NCBI GenBank assembly: GCA_003241385.1
Contig: QFPO01000008.1
Coordinates: 1-64,000 of the forward strand
Direction of reading: 5' to 3'
Origin: Rhodanobacter denitrificans
GTDB lineage: Bacteria > Pseudomonadota > Gammaproteobacteria > Xanthomonadales > Rhodanobacteraceae
Length of the DNA stretch: 64,000 bases
Program-made: the position numbers and the translations under genes
In this document: piece after piece, positions 7,453 through 16,044 of the stretch
Layout: the number at the start of each line of letters is the position of its first letter
Numbering within the stretch: the first letter of the stretch is position 1
The notes under the pieces: generated by a model
Databases searched by the model: none
Told to the model about the DNA's origin: nothing
The model's input: the letters and a program-made list of their open reading frames with translations, nothing else

Positions 7453-8291
7453 GACGTTTCTCCTTTCGGGGGTTGAACAAGGTCGCGACATGCGTCCTTG
7501 TTGTGATCCGGCAGGCAGGGGTCGGGCCGGCTGCACCGCATAGCGGCCGCAACGCAGTGGAGGACCCGGAGGCGCAAGAATGTGTTGGCGATGAGGCGCG
7601 CAGCGCCGAGGACATTGTTTGCGGCGGAGGGTTGCGGCCATGAGGACCGAAGCGCAGCGATCCGCTGCCAGGATGCACAACGCTGAAAGGACGCAAAGGT
7701 GCGATTCCTTTCCCTCCCCGAAAGGACCGGTGGCGAACTCGGCATCACCGGACTTCGGCTTGGCCGGCTGGCTCCCTGATGCGGTCAAGGGCCATGCCCC
7801 TACGACGAGCGAGGACGCCCCTGCCGCAATCTACGGGATCCGGTACCAGGCGCGGCGTGGAAGTTCCATAAGCCAGCAGTGCGGCCCTACCTGTCGGCGG
7901 CGTGGCCTTCGCGTTCGACGGCCACGTGCCCACCAGCGTCGAGGGCAGTGAAGGCGCGCACAACCCGTCACAGCGCAGCGGGGCGTAGCCCGCACCGCGC
8001 ACCCCGCCTGCGGCGGCGGGGCGCGTCGAGATCCTGCCCGCCTGGCGGGCGCCGATCGCCGCACCGCGCGCAAGGCACTTGCGCGCCCCGCCACGTCGCC
8101 GCTTGGCCGAAGGCCGCGACGTGGCGGATTTTTGCAACGGGGTTGCAGCGAGGCCAGCGCCACCGTGGGCGGGCTCCGCGCCCAAGTCGGCCGGCATGGA
8201 CTGCTCGTTGCCTACTTGCGGTTCGCCAGCGCCCGTTGAACCATGTCGCTGAAGGAGTCTGAGTGAGCGCCCTTTACGACCGGGAGGAACA
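7453..8291. other. Non-coding stretch between DUF736 and cargo gene
   Basis: This 839-bp GC-rich stretch has no gene I can support. The minus-strand frames (for example 7745-8197) are rich in Ala, Arg and Pro and show no domain. Short palindromic GC words such as CCCCGCCTGCGGCGGCGGGG near 8005 could form hairpins. The last 20 bp contain the ribosome-binding site (GGAGGAA) of the next gene. Confidence 0.4.
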
Positions 8292-8915
8292 ATGGCGGAG
8301 CTATTCGAGAGCGACGGCCCTGATTGGCATAACCGTGCTCAGCTGGATTGGCAGCGCGGCAAATGGACAGGCTACGTACTAGGCTACAAGGAGGCAGCCG
8401 ACCGCTTGGTGCAGGGCATCAACCAAGGCCAACATGGTCAAGACTACCTGGTCTTTCCCATCTTGTTTCTTTACCGACACTGGCTTGAGGTATCGATCAA
8501 GGAATTGATTTTGAGATGTCAGCGATTGTCCGGCATCGAGCGCCCCATCAAAAAGAAGGGGCTCAATAAGCGTCAGGACACGATTGCCAGAGCCGAAGGG
8601 CACGATCTTGCGGGGCTTTGGGCTTACCTGCTGCAAATCACACCACGCGTCTATGCACAGTTCGACAGTGAGATTGTTGCCGGGATCTCCCGCGCGATCG
8701 CTGGGTTTTCCAGACATGACCCGATTGGCGATGCAGCTCGTTATCCATTGACGATGCAAGGCGATTTCACGCTGGCCGACCTCAAGTCAATCAACCTTCG
8801 TGGCTTGGCCGACGACATGAGATTGGCTCAGGAAGGTCTTTATCAATTGGAGGGCATTTTCGACTACGAAGAGGAATCCCGCAGTTGGGTGCAGGAGGCA
8901 TCTGCCGATGATTGA
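8292..8915 (+). CDS. Hypothetical 207-aa cargo protein
   Basis: No family was recognised with confidence. The protein has a helical N-terminal half (GYVLGYKEAADRLVQGINQG, then FPILFLYRHWLEVSIKELIL) and a charged linker, and it ends in an acidic segment (YEEESRSWVQEASADD). The R-H-x-L-E helix resembles HEPN-like or related helical-bundle proteins, but this is only an impression. It has a clear ribosome-binding site (GGAGGAA) and is markedly less GC-rich than its neighbours, which suggests recent acquisition. Its stop overlaps the start of a 50-aa gene, so the two form a translationally coupled pair inserted between DUF736 and parB. Confidence 0.7.
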   Translation: MAELFESDGPDWHNRAQLDWQRGKWTGYVLGYKEAADRLVQGINQGQHGQDYLVFPILFLYRHWLEVSIKELILRCQRLSGIERPIKKKGLNKRQDTIARAEGHDLAGLWAYLLQITPRVYAQFDSEIVAGISRAIAGFSRHDPIGDAARYPLTMQGDFTLADLKSINLRGLADDMRLAQEGLYQLEGIFDYEEESRSWVQEASADD

Positions 8916-9060
8916 TCGAAGTCTATCGGAACGATGCGCCAAAGAAGTCATGGCCATCCTGTCCGGTTCAATTGACACCCTCTGGCAGCATGCGACCGAA
9001 GCAAAGGCACTCAGAGCAGGCCGCTCCGCGAATGAGAACGTGAGCCGGCCGGCACGATGA
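8908..9060 (+). CDS. Hypothetical 50-aa protein coupled to upstream gene
   Basis: This small frame begins MIDRSLSERCAKEVMAILSG and ends ANENVSRPAR. The start overlaps the last 8 bases of the upstream gene, and an AGGAGG ribosome-binding site lies just upstream within that gene, which favours real translation. The composition is normal for protein rather than for GC-rich noise, and matches the low-GC style of its partner. The product is a short amphipathic helix with a polar tail. It could be a small partner or antidote of the 207-aa protein, but nothing in the sequence proves that. Confidence 0.55.
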   Translation: MIDRSLSERCAKEVMAILSGSIDTLWQHATEAKALRAGRSANENVSRPAR

Positions 9061-9241
9061 TGTGATGCGGTACGCGGCGCAATGTGCTTAGCACGTCCAA
9101 GCCGGGCGCTGCGACTCGGCGCCGTTCCCAGCTTCCCCGGCACGCCCCCGGCGCCTCGCGCCGGGACCGACCGCGTCGCGCCGCCATCCTACAACGCAGA
9201 ACGCCCCGGCATCGCTGCCGGGGCGTCTATTGCTGCGGGAC

Positions 9242-11248
9242 TCACGCGGCCAGCGCGTGCGGCGTATCCGGATCGGCCTCGACCTCCGGCCGTTCGTCGG
9301 CGTCGCCTTCTGCCGGCTGCGAATCGATCCACGCGGACTGCCGCGCGAACATCGGCGGCAGCCAGCCCTTCCCCGCCGCCAGCCGCTCGGCGGTGGCGGC
9401 CAGCTCGTCCTTCTTGAGCACCGACAACCGCGCTCCATAGTTCGGAGCGAACTGAGGTGCCGCCGCCACGATGGCCGCCTTCGGGATGTGTTTGAAATAG
9501 CCCTCGGCCGTGGCGGTCCACCATGCGCGCATGTCCAGCGCGACCGCGCGGGCCAGCGCGTCGGCGTTGTCGCTGTGCTCGTTCGGCGTGACCACGTTGA
9601 CCGTGGCCGCGACGCATACTGCCAGCAGCTCGACCAGCTGCTCGGTTTGCATCGCCAGCAGAGCATCGAACAGACCGTCGCCGTCCTCCGGCAGACGCTG
9701 CCGCCAGCGCTCGCGCAAGGCGTCGAACGCGCGCAGCGCGTCGGACTGCGCGAGGTCGTCGGCGAACCGCGTCAGCGCGGCCGGTTCGCTCGCCCGGACG
9801 CCGAGCGGCAGGCCGGTGCCTTCGCCGTCGAGTAGCAGGCTTCCGGCCAACTCGGACACCAGCGCGGCGAGCGCGACCTGCGGCCTGCGTGCCAGCTCGA
9901 CCTGTAGCGCCGCCGTACGGTGCGCGCTGAGACGGCGCGCCAGCGCCTCGGACATGCCGCCCTTGGCCGGAGCGTCGGCCCTCGCAGTACGCGCGGCATC
10001 GGCCACGTCCTCGACCGACCCGCCGCCGCGTTCCAGCGTGCGCAGCACCTTGGCGACGTCCTCCTGCAACAGCCCGCGATGCACGGCCACCTCGCCCTGC
10101 GAATCGACGGTAACGACGGCACCAGCGAATGCGCGCACTTTCGCGCTGTAGGTTTGCAAGGAGTCGGCGATGGCATCGAGCGCGGCGCTGATGCGGTCGT
10201 GCTCGTCGTAGAGCGCCTGTGCGGCCGCCTCGTCCATGGCCTCGTCCTCGGCATCCAGCTGCGCCTCGATGGCCTGCGCCCGCGCTTCCAGCTTGGCGAT
10301 GCGCTTGGCCTCGGCAGCTTTGGGCTCGCGCCGCTCGCGCGGCGCACGGCGGAACGTCTGCAAGTCCGCATGCGTGGCCCGCGGCGCAACATCGACCCAC
10401 GCCCAACCTTCCGCGCGGACCTTCTCGGCCGCGACGGCGAGCCTGTCTTGCGCGAGCCGTTCCAGCAGCGCGGCATCGGCAAGGAACGCATCGTTCGTGT
10501 CGTCGGCGAACAGGTCGCGGCGCACCACGCCGCCGGCCTGCTCGTAGGCGTCCACGCCGACGAAGCGCGCCAGCGGATCGCGCGCGGCGTCGATTTCCCG
10601 CTCGGTCAGATGCTCGCGCAGCGCGGACGGATCGCGCTGCCACTCCGGCGCATCGTAGAACGCGGCTTCCTGTGCCGCGTGGTCATCGGTGATCGCCAGC
10701 GCCATCAGTTGTTCCAGCGTCACGACACCGGCTCGGTAGTCGTCCATCAGCCGGCGCGAGACGTTGGCGAGCTTGAGCCGCCGCTTGACCACGACGGGCG
10801 TCACGCCGAAGTCGGCGGCAATATCCTCGATGGCGCGACCCTCGGCGACCAAGGCGGCGAACGCCTCGAACTCGTCGGCCGGGTGCATCGCTTCGCGCTG
10901 CACGTTCTCGGTCAGGCTGGCGGTGCGGGCGGCCGCCTCGACGACGGGCCGGCACGGCACACCGGCGTCCTTGTCGAGGCGCTTCTGTTTGACCAGCAGC
11001 TTCATGGCGTTGTACCGGCGCTCGCCGGCTTCGATGTTGTAGGTCTCGCCGTCGGGATCGGCGGTGACGACGAGGTTCTGCAACAGGCCCACGTGCGCGA
11101 TGCTCTCGGCGAGCTGCGCGATGGACTCCTTGCGCTGCGGGCGATGCGCCTTGCGGCGGACGTTGCGCGGCGACGGACGCAGCTGCGAGAGGGGGATCAG
11201 CAGCAGTTCCCCGGCGGGTGCGTTCTGCAATGTGTGCTTGGTGTTCAT
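9242..11248 (-). CDS. parB: Large ParB-domain protein of integrative element
   Basis: The 668-aa protein has a ParB/Spo0J N-terminal domain (LLLIPLSQLRPSPRNVRR, LAESIAHVGLLQNLVV, EAGERRYNAMKLL), with ENVQREAMHPADEFEAFAAL carrying the box II-like region. An HTH follows (RAIEDIAADFGVTPVVVKRR). Next comes a coiled-coil stretch (AKRIAKLEARAQAIEAQL), then a C-terminal domain seen in long element-borne ParB proteins (YFKHIPKAAIVAAAPQFAPN, LKKDELAATAERLAAGKGWL). Canonical chromosomal ParB is about 300 aa, so this is the extended type. The ATG at 11248 is preceded by GGAGA at suitable spacing. It probably binds partition sites and acts with ParA or as a regulator. Confidence 0.9.
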   Translation of the reverse strand: MNTKHTLQNAPAGELLLIPLSQLRPSPRNVRRKAHRPQRKESIAQLAESIAHVGLLQNLVVTADPDGETYNIEAGERRYNAMKLLVKQKRLDKDAGVPCRPVVEAAARTASLTENVQREAMHPADEFEAFAALVAEGRAIEDIAADFGVTPVVVKRRLKLANVSRRLMDDYRAGVVTLEQLMALAITDDHAAQEAAFYDAPEWQRDPSALREHLTEREIDAARDPLARFVGVDAYEQAGGVVRRDLFADDTNDAFLADAALLERLAQDRLAVAAEKVRAEGWAWVDVAPRATHADLQTFRRAPRERREPKAAEAKRIAKLEARAQAIEAQLDAEDEAMDEAAAQALYDEHDRISAALDAIADSLQTYSAKVRAFAGAVVTVDSQGEVAVHRGLLQEDVAKVLRTLERGGGSVEDVADAARTARADAPAKGGMSEALARRLSAHRTAALQVELARRPQVALAALVSELAGSLLLDGEGTGLPLGVRASEPAALTRFADDLAQSDALRAFDALRERWRQRLPEDGDGLFDALLAMQTEQLVELLAVCVAATVNVVTPNEHSDNADALARAVALDMRAWWTATAEGYFKHIPKAAIVAAAPQFAPNYGARLSVLKKDELAATAERLAAGKGWLPPMFARQSAWIDSQPAEGDADERPEVEADPDTPHALAA

Positions 11249-11629
11249 GAGAGTGTCTCCAATGAAGGGAAAGGGGTGTCGAAGCCGGCGCACAGCCGGC
11301 GCGAGGTCAGGTCAGGTCATGGCGCGCTCCTTGGTGGCTCGGCCCTTCGCATGGGCCGCGAAGGACTTCGCGGCCTGCTGACCGCCCGGCCGGCGCAGGC
11401 GCGCCGTCAAGGGAGGAAGCGACAGGCCTGGCGCGGCCCGCAGCCGGCGCGCAGCGAGGGCGAGGACACGGGGCCTGGCGCGGCCCTTGACGGAAGGAGC
11501 GCCTGCAGAGGCCAGGCAAGCCCGCGGCACGCGGGCGCGCAGCGCCGAAGGCGCGGAGGCCCCTGCCCGAGGACGCAGCAAAAAAAGGTGCGCCGCCCGC
11601 AAGGCGACGCACCGTAGGGCGAGGCGCGA
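11249..11629. other. Repeat-rich leader region upstream of parB
   Basis: No gene is supported in these 381 bp. The stretch contains a 15-bp direct repeat GGCCTGGCGCGGCCC (11425-11439 and 11472-11486) and an inverted pair CCGTCAAGGG (11404-11413) / CCCTTGACGG (11484-11493). The word CCCTTGACGG recurs in the leader repeats at 12.1, 12.9 and 23.8 kb. The end holds the terminator of the 131-aa gene. Confidence 0.5.
11580..11613 (-). terminator. Rho-independent terminator of the 131-aa gene
   Basis: On the minus strand an 11-bp stem (GGTGCGTCGCC with GGCGGCGCACC, one G-U pair) is followed by seven T residues. It lies 17 bp after the stop of the gene ending at 11630. Confidence 0.85.
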
Positions 11630-12025
11630 TCAGTTCGGCGTCGGCGCCACCAGCGACTGCAATCGCTCGAACACGCCGGCGTCGATGAACACGCACGGCT
11701 GGTCGGCCGCAAGCGGCCTCGCGAACACCCTGGCGAACACCTCGCGCTTGAGATGGGCCACGCGCCCGGTCCGATACGCGTCACTAGGCTTGACGCGATC
11801 CTCAGTCGCCGACAGCCCGCTGCGCTCCGGATCGCACTCAATCAACGCGACGTAGCCCTCATCGGCCAGCCGCTGGTGCTCGATGCATAGCCCCCAACCG
11901 GTCGTCGTGCGATGCTCCAGACGTGCGCGTACCCGCAGGTCCAACAACACACTCCCCGTGTCGAACGAGACCCCGCAGACAAGGCAGACGCGCTGCTCGA
12001 GCGAGACGTGCGATTTGTCGTTCAT
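11630..12025 (-). CDS. Conserved element protein with CxxC motif
   Basis: This 131-aa protein begins MNDKSHVSLEQRVCLVCGVS and contains GWGLCIEHQRLADEGYVALI and AYRTGRVAHLKREVFARVF. The CLVC pair plus the later Cys/His (C-x2-H) suggests a small zinc-binding unit. Similar proteins occur between radC and parB in other Tn4371-type elements. Their function is unknown and database labels vary. The ATG at 12025 is chosen at the conserved N-terminus. The first 20 codons of the longer frame come from a leader repeat that also precedes radC. Transcription should end at the terminator just downstream. Confidence 0.8.
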   Translation of the reverse strand: MNDKSHVSLEQRVCLVCGVSFDTGSVLLDLRVRARLEHRTTTGWGLCIEHQRLADEGYVALIECDPERSGLSATEDRVKPSDAYRTGRVAHLKREVFARVFARPLAADQPCVFIDAGVFERLQSLVAPTPN

Positions 12026-12028
12026 GAT

Positions 12029-12195
12029 GTGCTCCAGTTGCTCGGGCGGAATTGCCCGGCACCGGGCCAGCACGTTGCAGCGCAAGCCGTCATAGGGTCG
12101 AAGACGGCCGCAGGCCGCCAGCGTGCGCGCACGCGCAGCCCTTGACGGCGAGAACGACGTGATACGGTGAAGGAAACCAGCAAGACCGCCCCATC
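12029..12195 (-). repeat. Leader repeat copy A (upstream of 131-aa gene)
   Basis: This is the first of three related copies. Shared words include GCTCGGGCGGAATTGCCCGG, GGTCGAAGACGG, GCAGGCCGCCAGCGTGCG, CGCAGCCCTTGACGGCGAGA and ACGGTGAA. It starts within a few bases of the start codon of the downstream gene, as copy B does for radC, so it looks like a shared 5' untranslated or promoter segment. Confidence 0.8.
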
Positions 12196-12276
12196 CCGGT
12201 CACGACCCGCACCGTTGGCACGCGCGTAGCGCGTGTCGGCTCCCAAGGCGAATCGCCCGTCCGCAAAGGGCGAAGC

Positions 12277-12300
12277 AAAAAAAAGGGGGCCGGAGCCCCC
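12277..12300 (-). terminator. Rho-independent terminator of radC
   Basis: On the minus strand GGGGGC-TCCG-GCCCCC is followed by eight T residues, beginning 5 bp after the radC stop codon. This is a textbook intrinsic terminator. Confidence 0.92.
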
Positions 12301-12305
12301 TCTGG

Positions 12306-12785
12306 TCAGGTCAGGCCACGCTGGGCCATGGACACCGAAGACCGACCGCCGACGATGATGTGATCGAGCAGCCGCCGGCAAGTGACTGATCTGTCCGCGC
12401 CACTCGGGCTCGGGTCACCGCTCGGATGGTTGTGACTGACGATCACCGCCGCCGCGTTGAGCCGCAACGCCATCTTGACGACTTCGCGCGGGTGCACGGC
12501 CGCCTCATGTATGGTGCCGCGGAACATCTCGACGTACTCGATCAGTCGATGCTTCTGGTCGAGGAACAACACCGCGAACATTTCGTGCTCCAAGCTGGCC
12601 AGCTTGGTCCGCAAGTACGCCTGGACGTCCGCCGGCGACTTGAACGCAAGACCGCGCTGCATCTTGCGATCAATCACTTGACGCGCCGCTTCGAGGATCT
12701 GCTCATCGGTCGCCGGACGATAGCGACGGCCTCGTGCGTCCCTCACCATCAACGAGGCAGCCAGCGAATGGGATTCGTGCGACAT
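12306..12785 (-). CDS. radC: RadC/JAB-domain protein, shortened near C-terminus
   Basis: The 159-aa protein belongs to the mobile-element RadC (MPN/JAB) family. ILEAARQVIDRKMQRGLAF leads into LFLDQKHRLIEYVEMFRGTI, HPREVVKMALRLNAAAVIVS and the JAMM-like motif SHNHPSGDPSPSGAD (His-x-His and the distal Asp). In the family about 18 residues separate that Asp from the LDH motif. Here only RSVTCRRL intervenes, so about 10 residues of a helix are missing in frame. The function of plasmid and ICE RadC proteins is unsettled. DNA repair or an anti-restriction role has been proposed. The gene has its own strong terminator and a leader repeat upstream. Confidence 0.88.
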   Translation of the reverse strand: MSHESHSLAASLMVRDARGRRYRPATDEQILEAARQVIDRKMQRGLAFKSPADVQAYLRTKLASLEHEMFAVLFLDQKHRLIEYVEMFRGTIHEAAVHPREVVKMALRLNAAAVIVSHNHPSGDPSPSGADRSVTCRRLLDHIIVGGRSSVSMAQRGLT

Positions 12786-13086
12786 CTTCGTGCTCCGGTT
12801 GCTCGGGCGGAATTGCCCGGCACCGGCGCCAGCACGGCGCAGCGCAAGCAGTCACAGGGTCGAAGACGGTCGCAGGCCGCCAGCGTGCGGGCACGCGCAG
12901 CCCTTGACGGCGAGAACGCCGTGATACGGTGAAAGGACTCAGCAAGACCCCCTCACGCCCCACGCATGCCTGCTTTTTTTTGGCAAGCGGAGCGCGCAGG
13001 CCCGAACGGACCGGAGGCGTCAGGGATCAAAGCCGCATGGCCGCGACTCGGCAGAGGCGCGGGGCGCAGCCCGCGAGCCCGACGGC
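12722..13086 (-). repeat. Direct repeat copy B (radC 5' end plus leader)
   Basis: This copy covers the first about 20 codons of radC and the whole leader up to GCCCGCGAGCCCGACGGC. It matches copy C (23591-23920) along nearly its full length, in the same orientation, with scattered substitutions and small indels. The core 12790-12950 also matches copy A. Everything between B and C is accessory cargo. Confidence 0.82.
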
Positions 13087-13190
13087 GGCACGCCGGGACG
13101 GGACAGCTGATGTACTAAGATGTTCCTACCGTCCACGCAATCCGCCACTGAGTACCTGGCAACGCTTCGGCCACAGCTGATGAGGAAGGC
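12786..13190. other. Intergenic region between radC and the DUF6236-like gene
   Basis: These 405 bp are mostly leader repeat B. An eight-T run at about 12974-12981 interrupts the similarity to copy C. The last 100 bp, less GC-rich, should contain the promoter of the divergent gene at 13191, whose ribosome-binding site is GAGGAAGG. No additional gene is supported. Confidence 0.5.
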
Positions 13191-14204
13191 ATGCGCCACA
13201 ACGCACTCTACTTCCCGTACATCGCGCTTCCCAATGAGGCTTGGACCACCCTGTCGCTCCTGTACTGGGATCGGCTGCTTTCTATCGTCCCGTTGGACCA
13301 CCTGACTAATCCCGAGCAGATGAGCGATTTCATGCGATCTCTGCTGGCGGATGGTCTCGTCGACGCAATCGTTCCCGACTATCACATCAATCGGATAGAG
13401 CGATTCGATGAGTGCTTCATCGAAATGATCGAGGGAAAGTTACAGCGAGGCCAGAGCCGGATGGCAACTTCCGAAGGCGAGCAACCGACAACCCGAATCC
13501 ACGCAGCGAAACTTGGTCAGATACCAAGATTCCTGGTAGAGGTCGGCCTTGCTAAAGAAGTGGGTTGGCCCTGGTACGCCATCGAGACGACTACCGCGCA
13601 GATGTTCATGTCTTACATCGCCGCGTGTCTCGGCGAGCTGCCCGAGATCGATGCTACGCCGGTGACCAACAAGGTGACATTCACCTTGCCCTTGCGACCT
13701 CGTCACCCATCATCGAAGCTCAATCCAGCATACAAGCATAAGTCCCGGGACGTGGTGTTACGACACTTGCTTCCCGTCCCCGGCGGCCAGATCAAAGTCG
13801 GTCAGTTGCTAAGCTTCAAAGAAAAGCACGGCCATCTCTTACCATCCTTCCGCGCGAAGATCGAGGCCCATTGCACCGGGGTAGCGTTGCTCCCGGATGC
13901 CGATGATCGCATCGAAGCCGACAAAGCGTTTCTCGTGGACTGCGAGCAGAGCATCGCCGAAATTGAAGAGGTGATGCGGCCTGCTTTCGGAAAGGTGATC
14001 TTCGGTTCGCTTGCACCCCTCTTTGCCGCAGGATTCGCGATTCAGGCGATGGAGCCGGGAAACACAGCCACGCGCACCGGCGCCGCCTTACTGTTTGCAG
14101 GCACCGCTTACCAAGCCCTCGCCAATATTCAAGGCAGCCGAGCGATCAAAAATCGTCCATTGGCCTACATCGCGCACGCAAGGGCCGCATTCCCTGCCTC
14201 ATAA
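13191..14204 (+). CDS. DUF6236-like cargo protein
   Basis: The 337-aa protein begins MRHNALYFPYIALPNEAWTT followed by LSLLYWDRLLSIVPLDHL. This opening resembles the DUF6236 family, which has no assigned function. The middle is soluble and mixed. A C-terminal hydrophobic stretch (VIFGSLAPLFAAGFAI, AALLFAGTAYQALANI) may form one or two membrane helices, so the protein may attach to the membrane. Codon and base use are clearly less GC-rich than the conjugation genes, a sign of separate acquisition. It lies at the start of the variable block, next to the defence operon and convergent with it. Confidence 0.68.
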   Translation: MRHNALYFPYIALPNEAWTTLSLLYWDRLLSIVPLDHLTNPEQMSDFMRSLLADGLVDAIVPDYHINRIERFDECFIEMIEGKLQRGQSRMATSEGEQPTTRIHAAKLGQIPRFLVEVGLAKEVGWPWYAIETTTAQMFMSYIAACLGELPEIDATPVTNKVTFTLPLRPRHPSSKLNPAYKHKSRDVVLRHLLPVPGGQIKVGQLLSFKEKHGHLLPSFRAKIEAHCTGVALLPDADDRIEADKAFLVDCEQSIAEIEEVMRPAFGKVIFGSLAPLFAAGFAIQAMEPGNTATRTGAALLFAGTAYQALANIQGSRAIKNRPLAYIAHARAAFPAS

Positions 14205-14598
14205 CGGCCGCATCAGGCGGGGTCCGGCAGTCAAGCCATTCTGATCTGAATTCATCAGACCGATACCGCTATGGCGCTGATTTGAGGGGGAAGAACGAAG
14301 TCACCGCATGCGTCCGGCTTCCGCTTTCCTTGGCCTGGGCAACGTACGGCTTGGAGATGACACTGAGACCGAGAGGGATTCAGTTCCGTGCCTCACCGAA
14401 CGTAAGCGCCGCGAGCTGACCGTCTCGCGCCTGCTCGCCGTCGACGGCACCTGGGAGCGTGCGGCGGGTCGCCAGTCGCATCGCGCCAGCCGCGCGGAAG
14501 TAGGCTGTCGAACGGGATACTAAGTCAACAGCTGGAGCATGTGAGCAGACATCGCACTAGCGAGTAACGGCGGTCAACCTTCAGGGAGGAACAACTGG
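14205..14598. other. Intergenic stretch between convergent genes
   Basis: These 394 bp separate the ends of the DUF6236-like gene and the Argonaute gene. One 71-codon frame (14308-14523) crosses it but shows no family, no good ribosome-binding site and no coding bias. No clear terminator hairpin with a T-run was seen for either gene. Confidence 0.45.
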
Positions 14599-16044
14599 TC
14601 ACATGAATAACCGATACGGGTAGTCCCTGCCCGGCAGACTGGGAACGCTGGCAATCGTTTGCGCTAAGCGTTTCGAATACCGAATCGTGACTGGTACCGG
14701 GTCATACAACGCATCGTTGTTCCAGTCCATTTTGGTAAGCGCCAGCGCCTCTGCCGCGATCAACTGCAAAGGACCTGATCCTGCGTGACGCGTGAGCACC
14801 AGGGGGCGCGGGATGCTCTTTCCACCTTGATAGTATGCAGACGTTGTCGATACGCCTGGCGCATTACCTGCAACCCATACAAGGCATGATGTGCCCGAAC
14901 GCGTTTGCATGATCCCCCGGGGAACCGGATAGCCATCAGCCTTCGTCGGCTTTGACCCACCAGGATTACCGACCATCCATACGCCCCGCCACGAGCAATT
15001 GCTGCCGACTTCGATGCACTCGAACTCGGGAACTGCCGCCAGCGCCTCCGTGGCCCCTTGGATCTCCTCCTCTCGGAATGCAGTCGTCTTGTGCACGACC
15101 AGTCGCCGGGGCAGTGTGCCGCCGTTGCGCTTCTGATACAGCTGCAAGCTGCGAGCAAGCACCGCACGCATGTCCGATCTGCTGAGGAATGGGTTGCGCT
15201 TGGCTTCTTGTACATCATCGACAGGATCCCGCGCCTCGAACGCAACGAACTGCATCCCTCCTCCGTCCATGTCGAACACCTGGGAGCAGCACGTGACGTA
15301 ATGAACCCCGTCCTCATGCGGGCGCAGTGCATACGCCAAGCCGATGTAAGCCGTGCCGTCTGGCACACCAGGCAGAGGTGCCAGCTTCCACGGAATTCCG
15401 CCGGCTTTAACGTACAGAGCAATCGCCAGACGCCATGCGATAGATGCTTTGGCCGAGAAAACGAACGCGCGATCGTTGAGAACCTGGGTAGGAATGCCGA
15501 ATTGCGCCCCTATGACCTTCAACGCGTCGTGGGCGTTGAAGGATTGCGTATACAGGGAACTTGCCCATGCATCAGGCAAATGAACGACTACGACATCGAA
15601 TTCGGAACGCACAAGGTCCAGCTGGTTTAACGCGCGCTCGAACGCTGCTTGCAGCCGCTGCTCGCCGGTGCCTTCAAAGGGGAAGTCCTCTAGGGCATCT
15701 GGCCAGACGATGCGCGTGACTGGCGCCGCCGCGCGAAGCGGAACACCAAAAAGCTTTTGGAACCCTGGGTACTCGGGCACATACTCCTTGCGATCGCTTG
15801 GCCGATGGGACTGTTGTACCAGCTTCATCAGGGTGACGACGTTGTCGCGCCCAGACTGTGGCCCGACCATGGCCACGCGCAGCGCCGGCGTGAAGGCGCC
15901 GAAGGATCTCGCTGAGAATGGGCCGTGATTGATCAGCCCACGCAGCGGATGTATATCGACCGCCCGTAGATCATCTGGCGCGAAAGATAGAACCGGCTCA
16001 TCCAAGAGCTGGAAAGGCGCGAGCTTGGCGTCGACAGCGCTCAT
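14599..16044 (-). CDS. Short prokaryotic Argonaute (MID-PIWI), SPARSA type
   Basis: This 481-aa protein has the length and order of a short pAgo: a MID-like first half (SARSFGAFTPALRVAMVGPQ, VPEYPGFQKLFGVPL, FDVVVVHLPDAW) and a PIWI-like second half (VLNDRAFVFSAKASIAWRLA, GTAYIGLAYALRPHEDG, TLPRRLVVHKTTAFREEEI), ending YPYRLFM. Short pAgos lack catalytic slicer residues. They use a guide to recognise invading nucleic acid and then activate a partner effector. The start at 16044 overlaps the stop of the SIR2-APAZ gene (ATGA), so the pair is translationally coupled. The gene identity rests on the partner and the overall pattern. No sharp catalytic motif can confirm it by eye. Confidence 0.85.
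   Translation of the reverse strand: MSAVDAKLAPFQLLDEPVLSFAPDDLRAVDIHPLRGLINHGPFSARSFGAFTPALRVAMVGPQSGRDNVVTLMKLVQQSHRPSDRKEYVPEYPGFQKLFGVPLRAAAPVTRIVWPDALEDFPFEGTGEQRLQAAFERALNQLDLVRSEFDVVVVHLPDAWASSLYTQSFNAHDALKVIGAQFGIPTQVLNDRAFVFSAKASIAWRLAIALYVKAGGIPWKLAPLPGVPDGTAYIGLAYALRPHEDGVHYVTCCSQVFDMDGGGMQFVAFEARDPVDDVQEAKRNPFLSRSDMRAVLARSLQLYQKRNGGTLPRRLVVHKTTAFREEEIQGATEALAAVPEFECIEVGSNCSWRGVWMVGNPGGSKPTKADGYPVPRGIMQTRSGTSCLVWVAGNAPGVSTTSAYYQGGKSIPRPLVLTRHAGSGPLQLIAAEALALTKMDWNNDALYDPVPVTIRYSKRLAQTIASVPSLPGRDYPYRLFM

Noticed and set aside
7745..8197. Minus-strand 150-codon frame between DUF736 and the cargo gene
   Set aside because: It is Ala/Arg/Pro-rich with no ribosome-binding site and no family. 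Treated as non-coding.
12960..12985. Plus-strand terminator at the eight-T run
   Set aside because: There is no hairpin immediately before the T-run, and it lies in a leader repeat.
14308..14523. 71-codon frame between convergent genes
   Set aside because: It has no ribosome-binding site, family or conservation signal.
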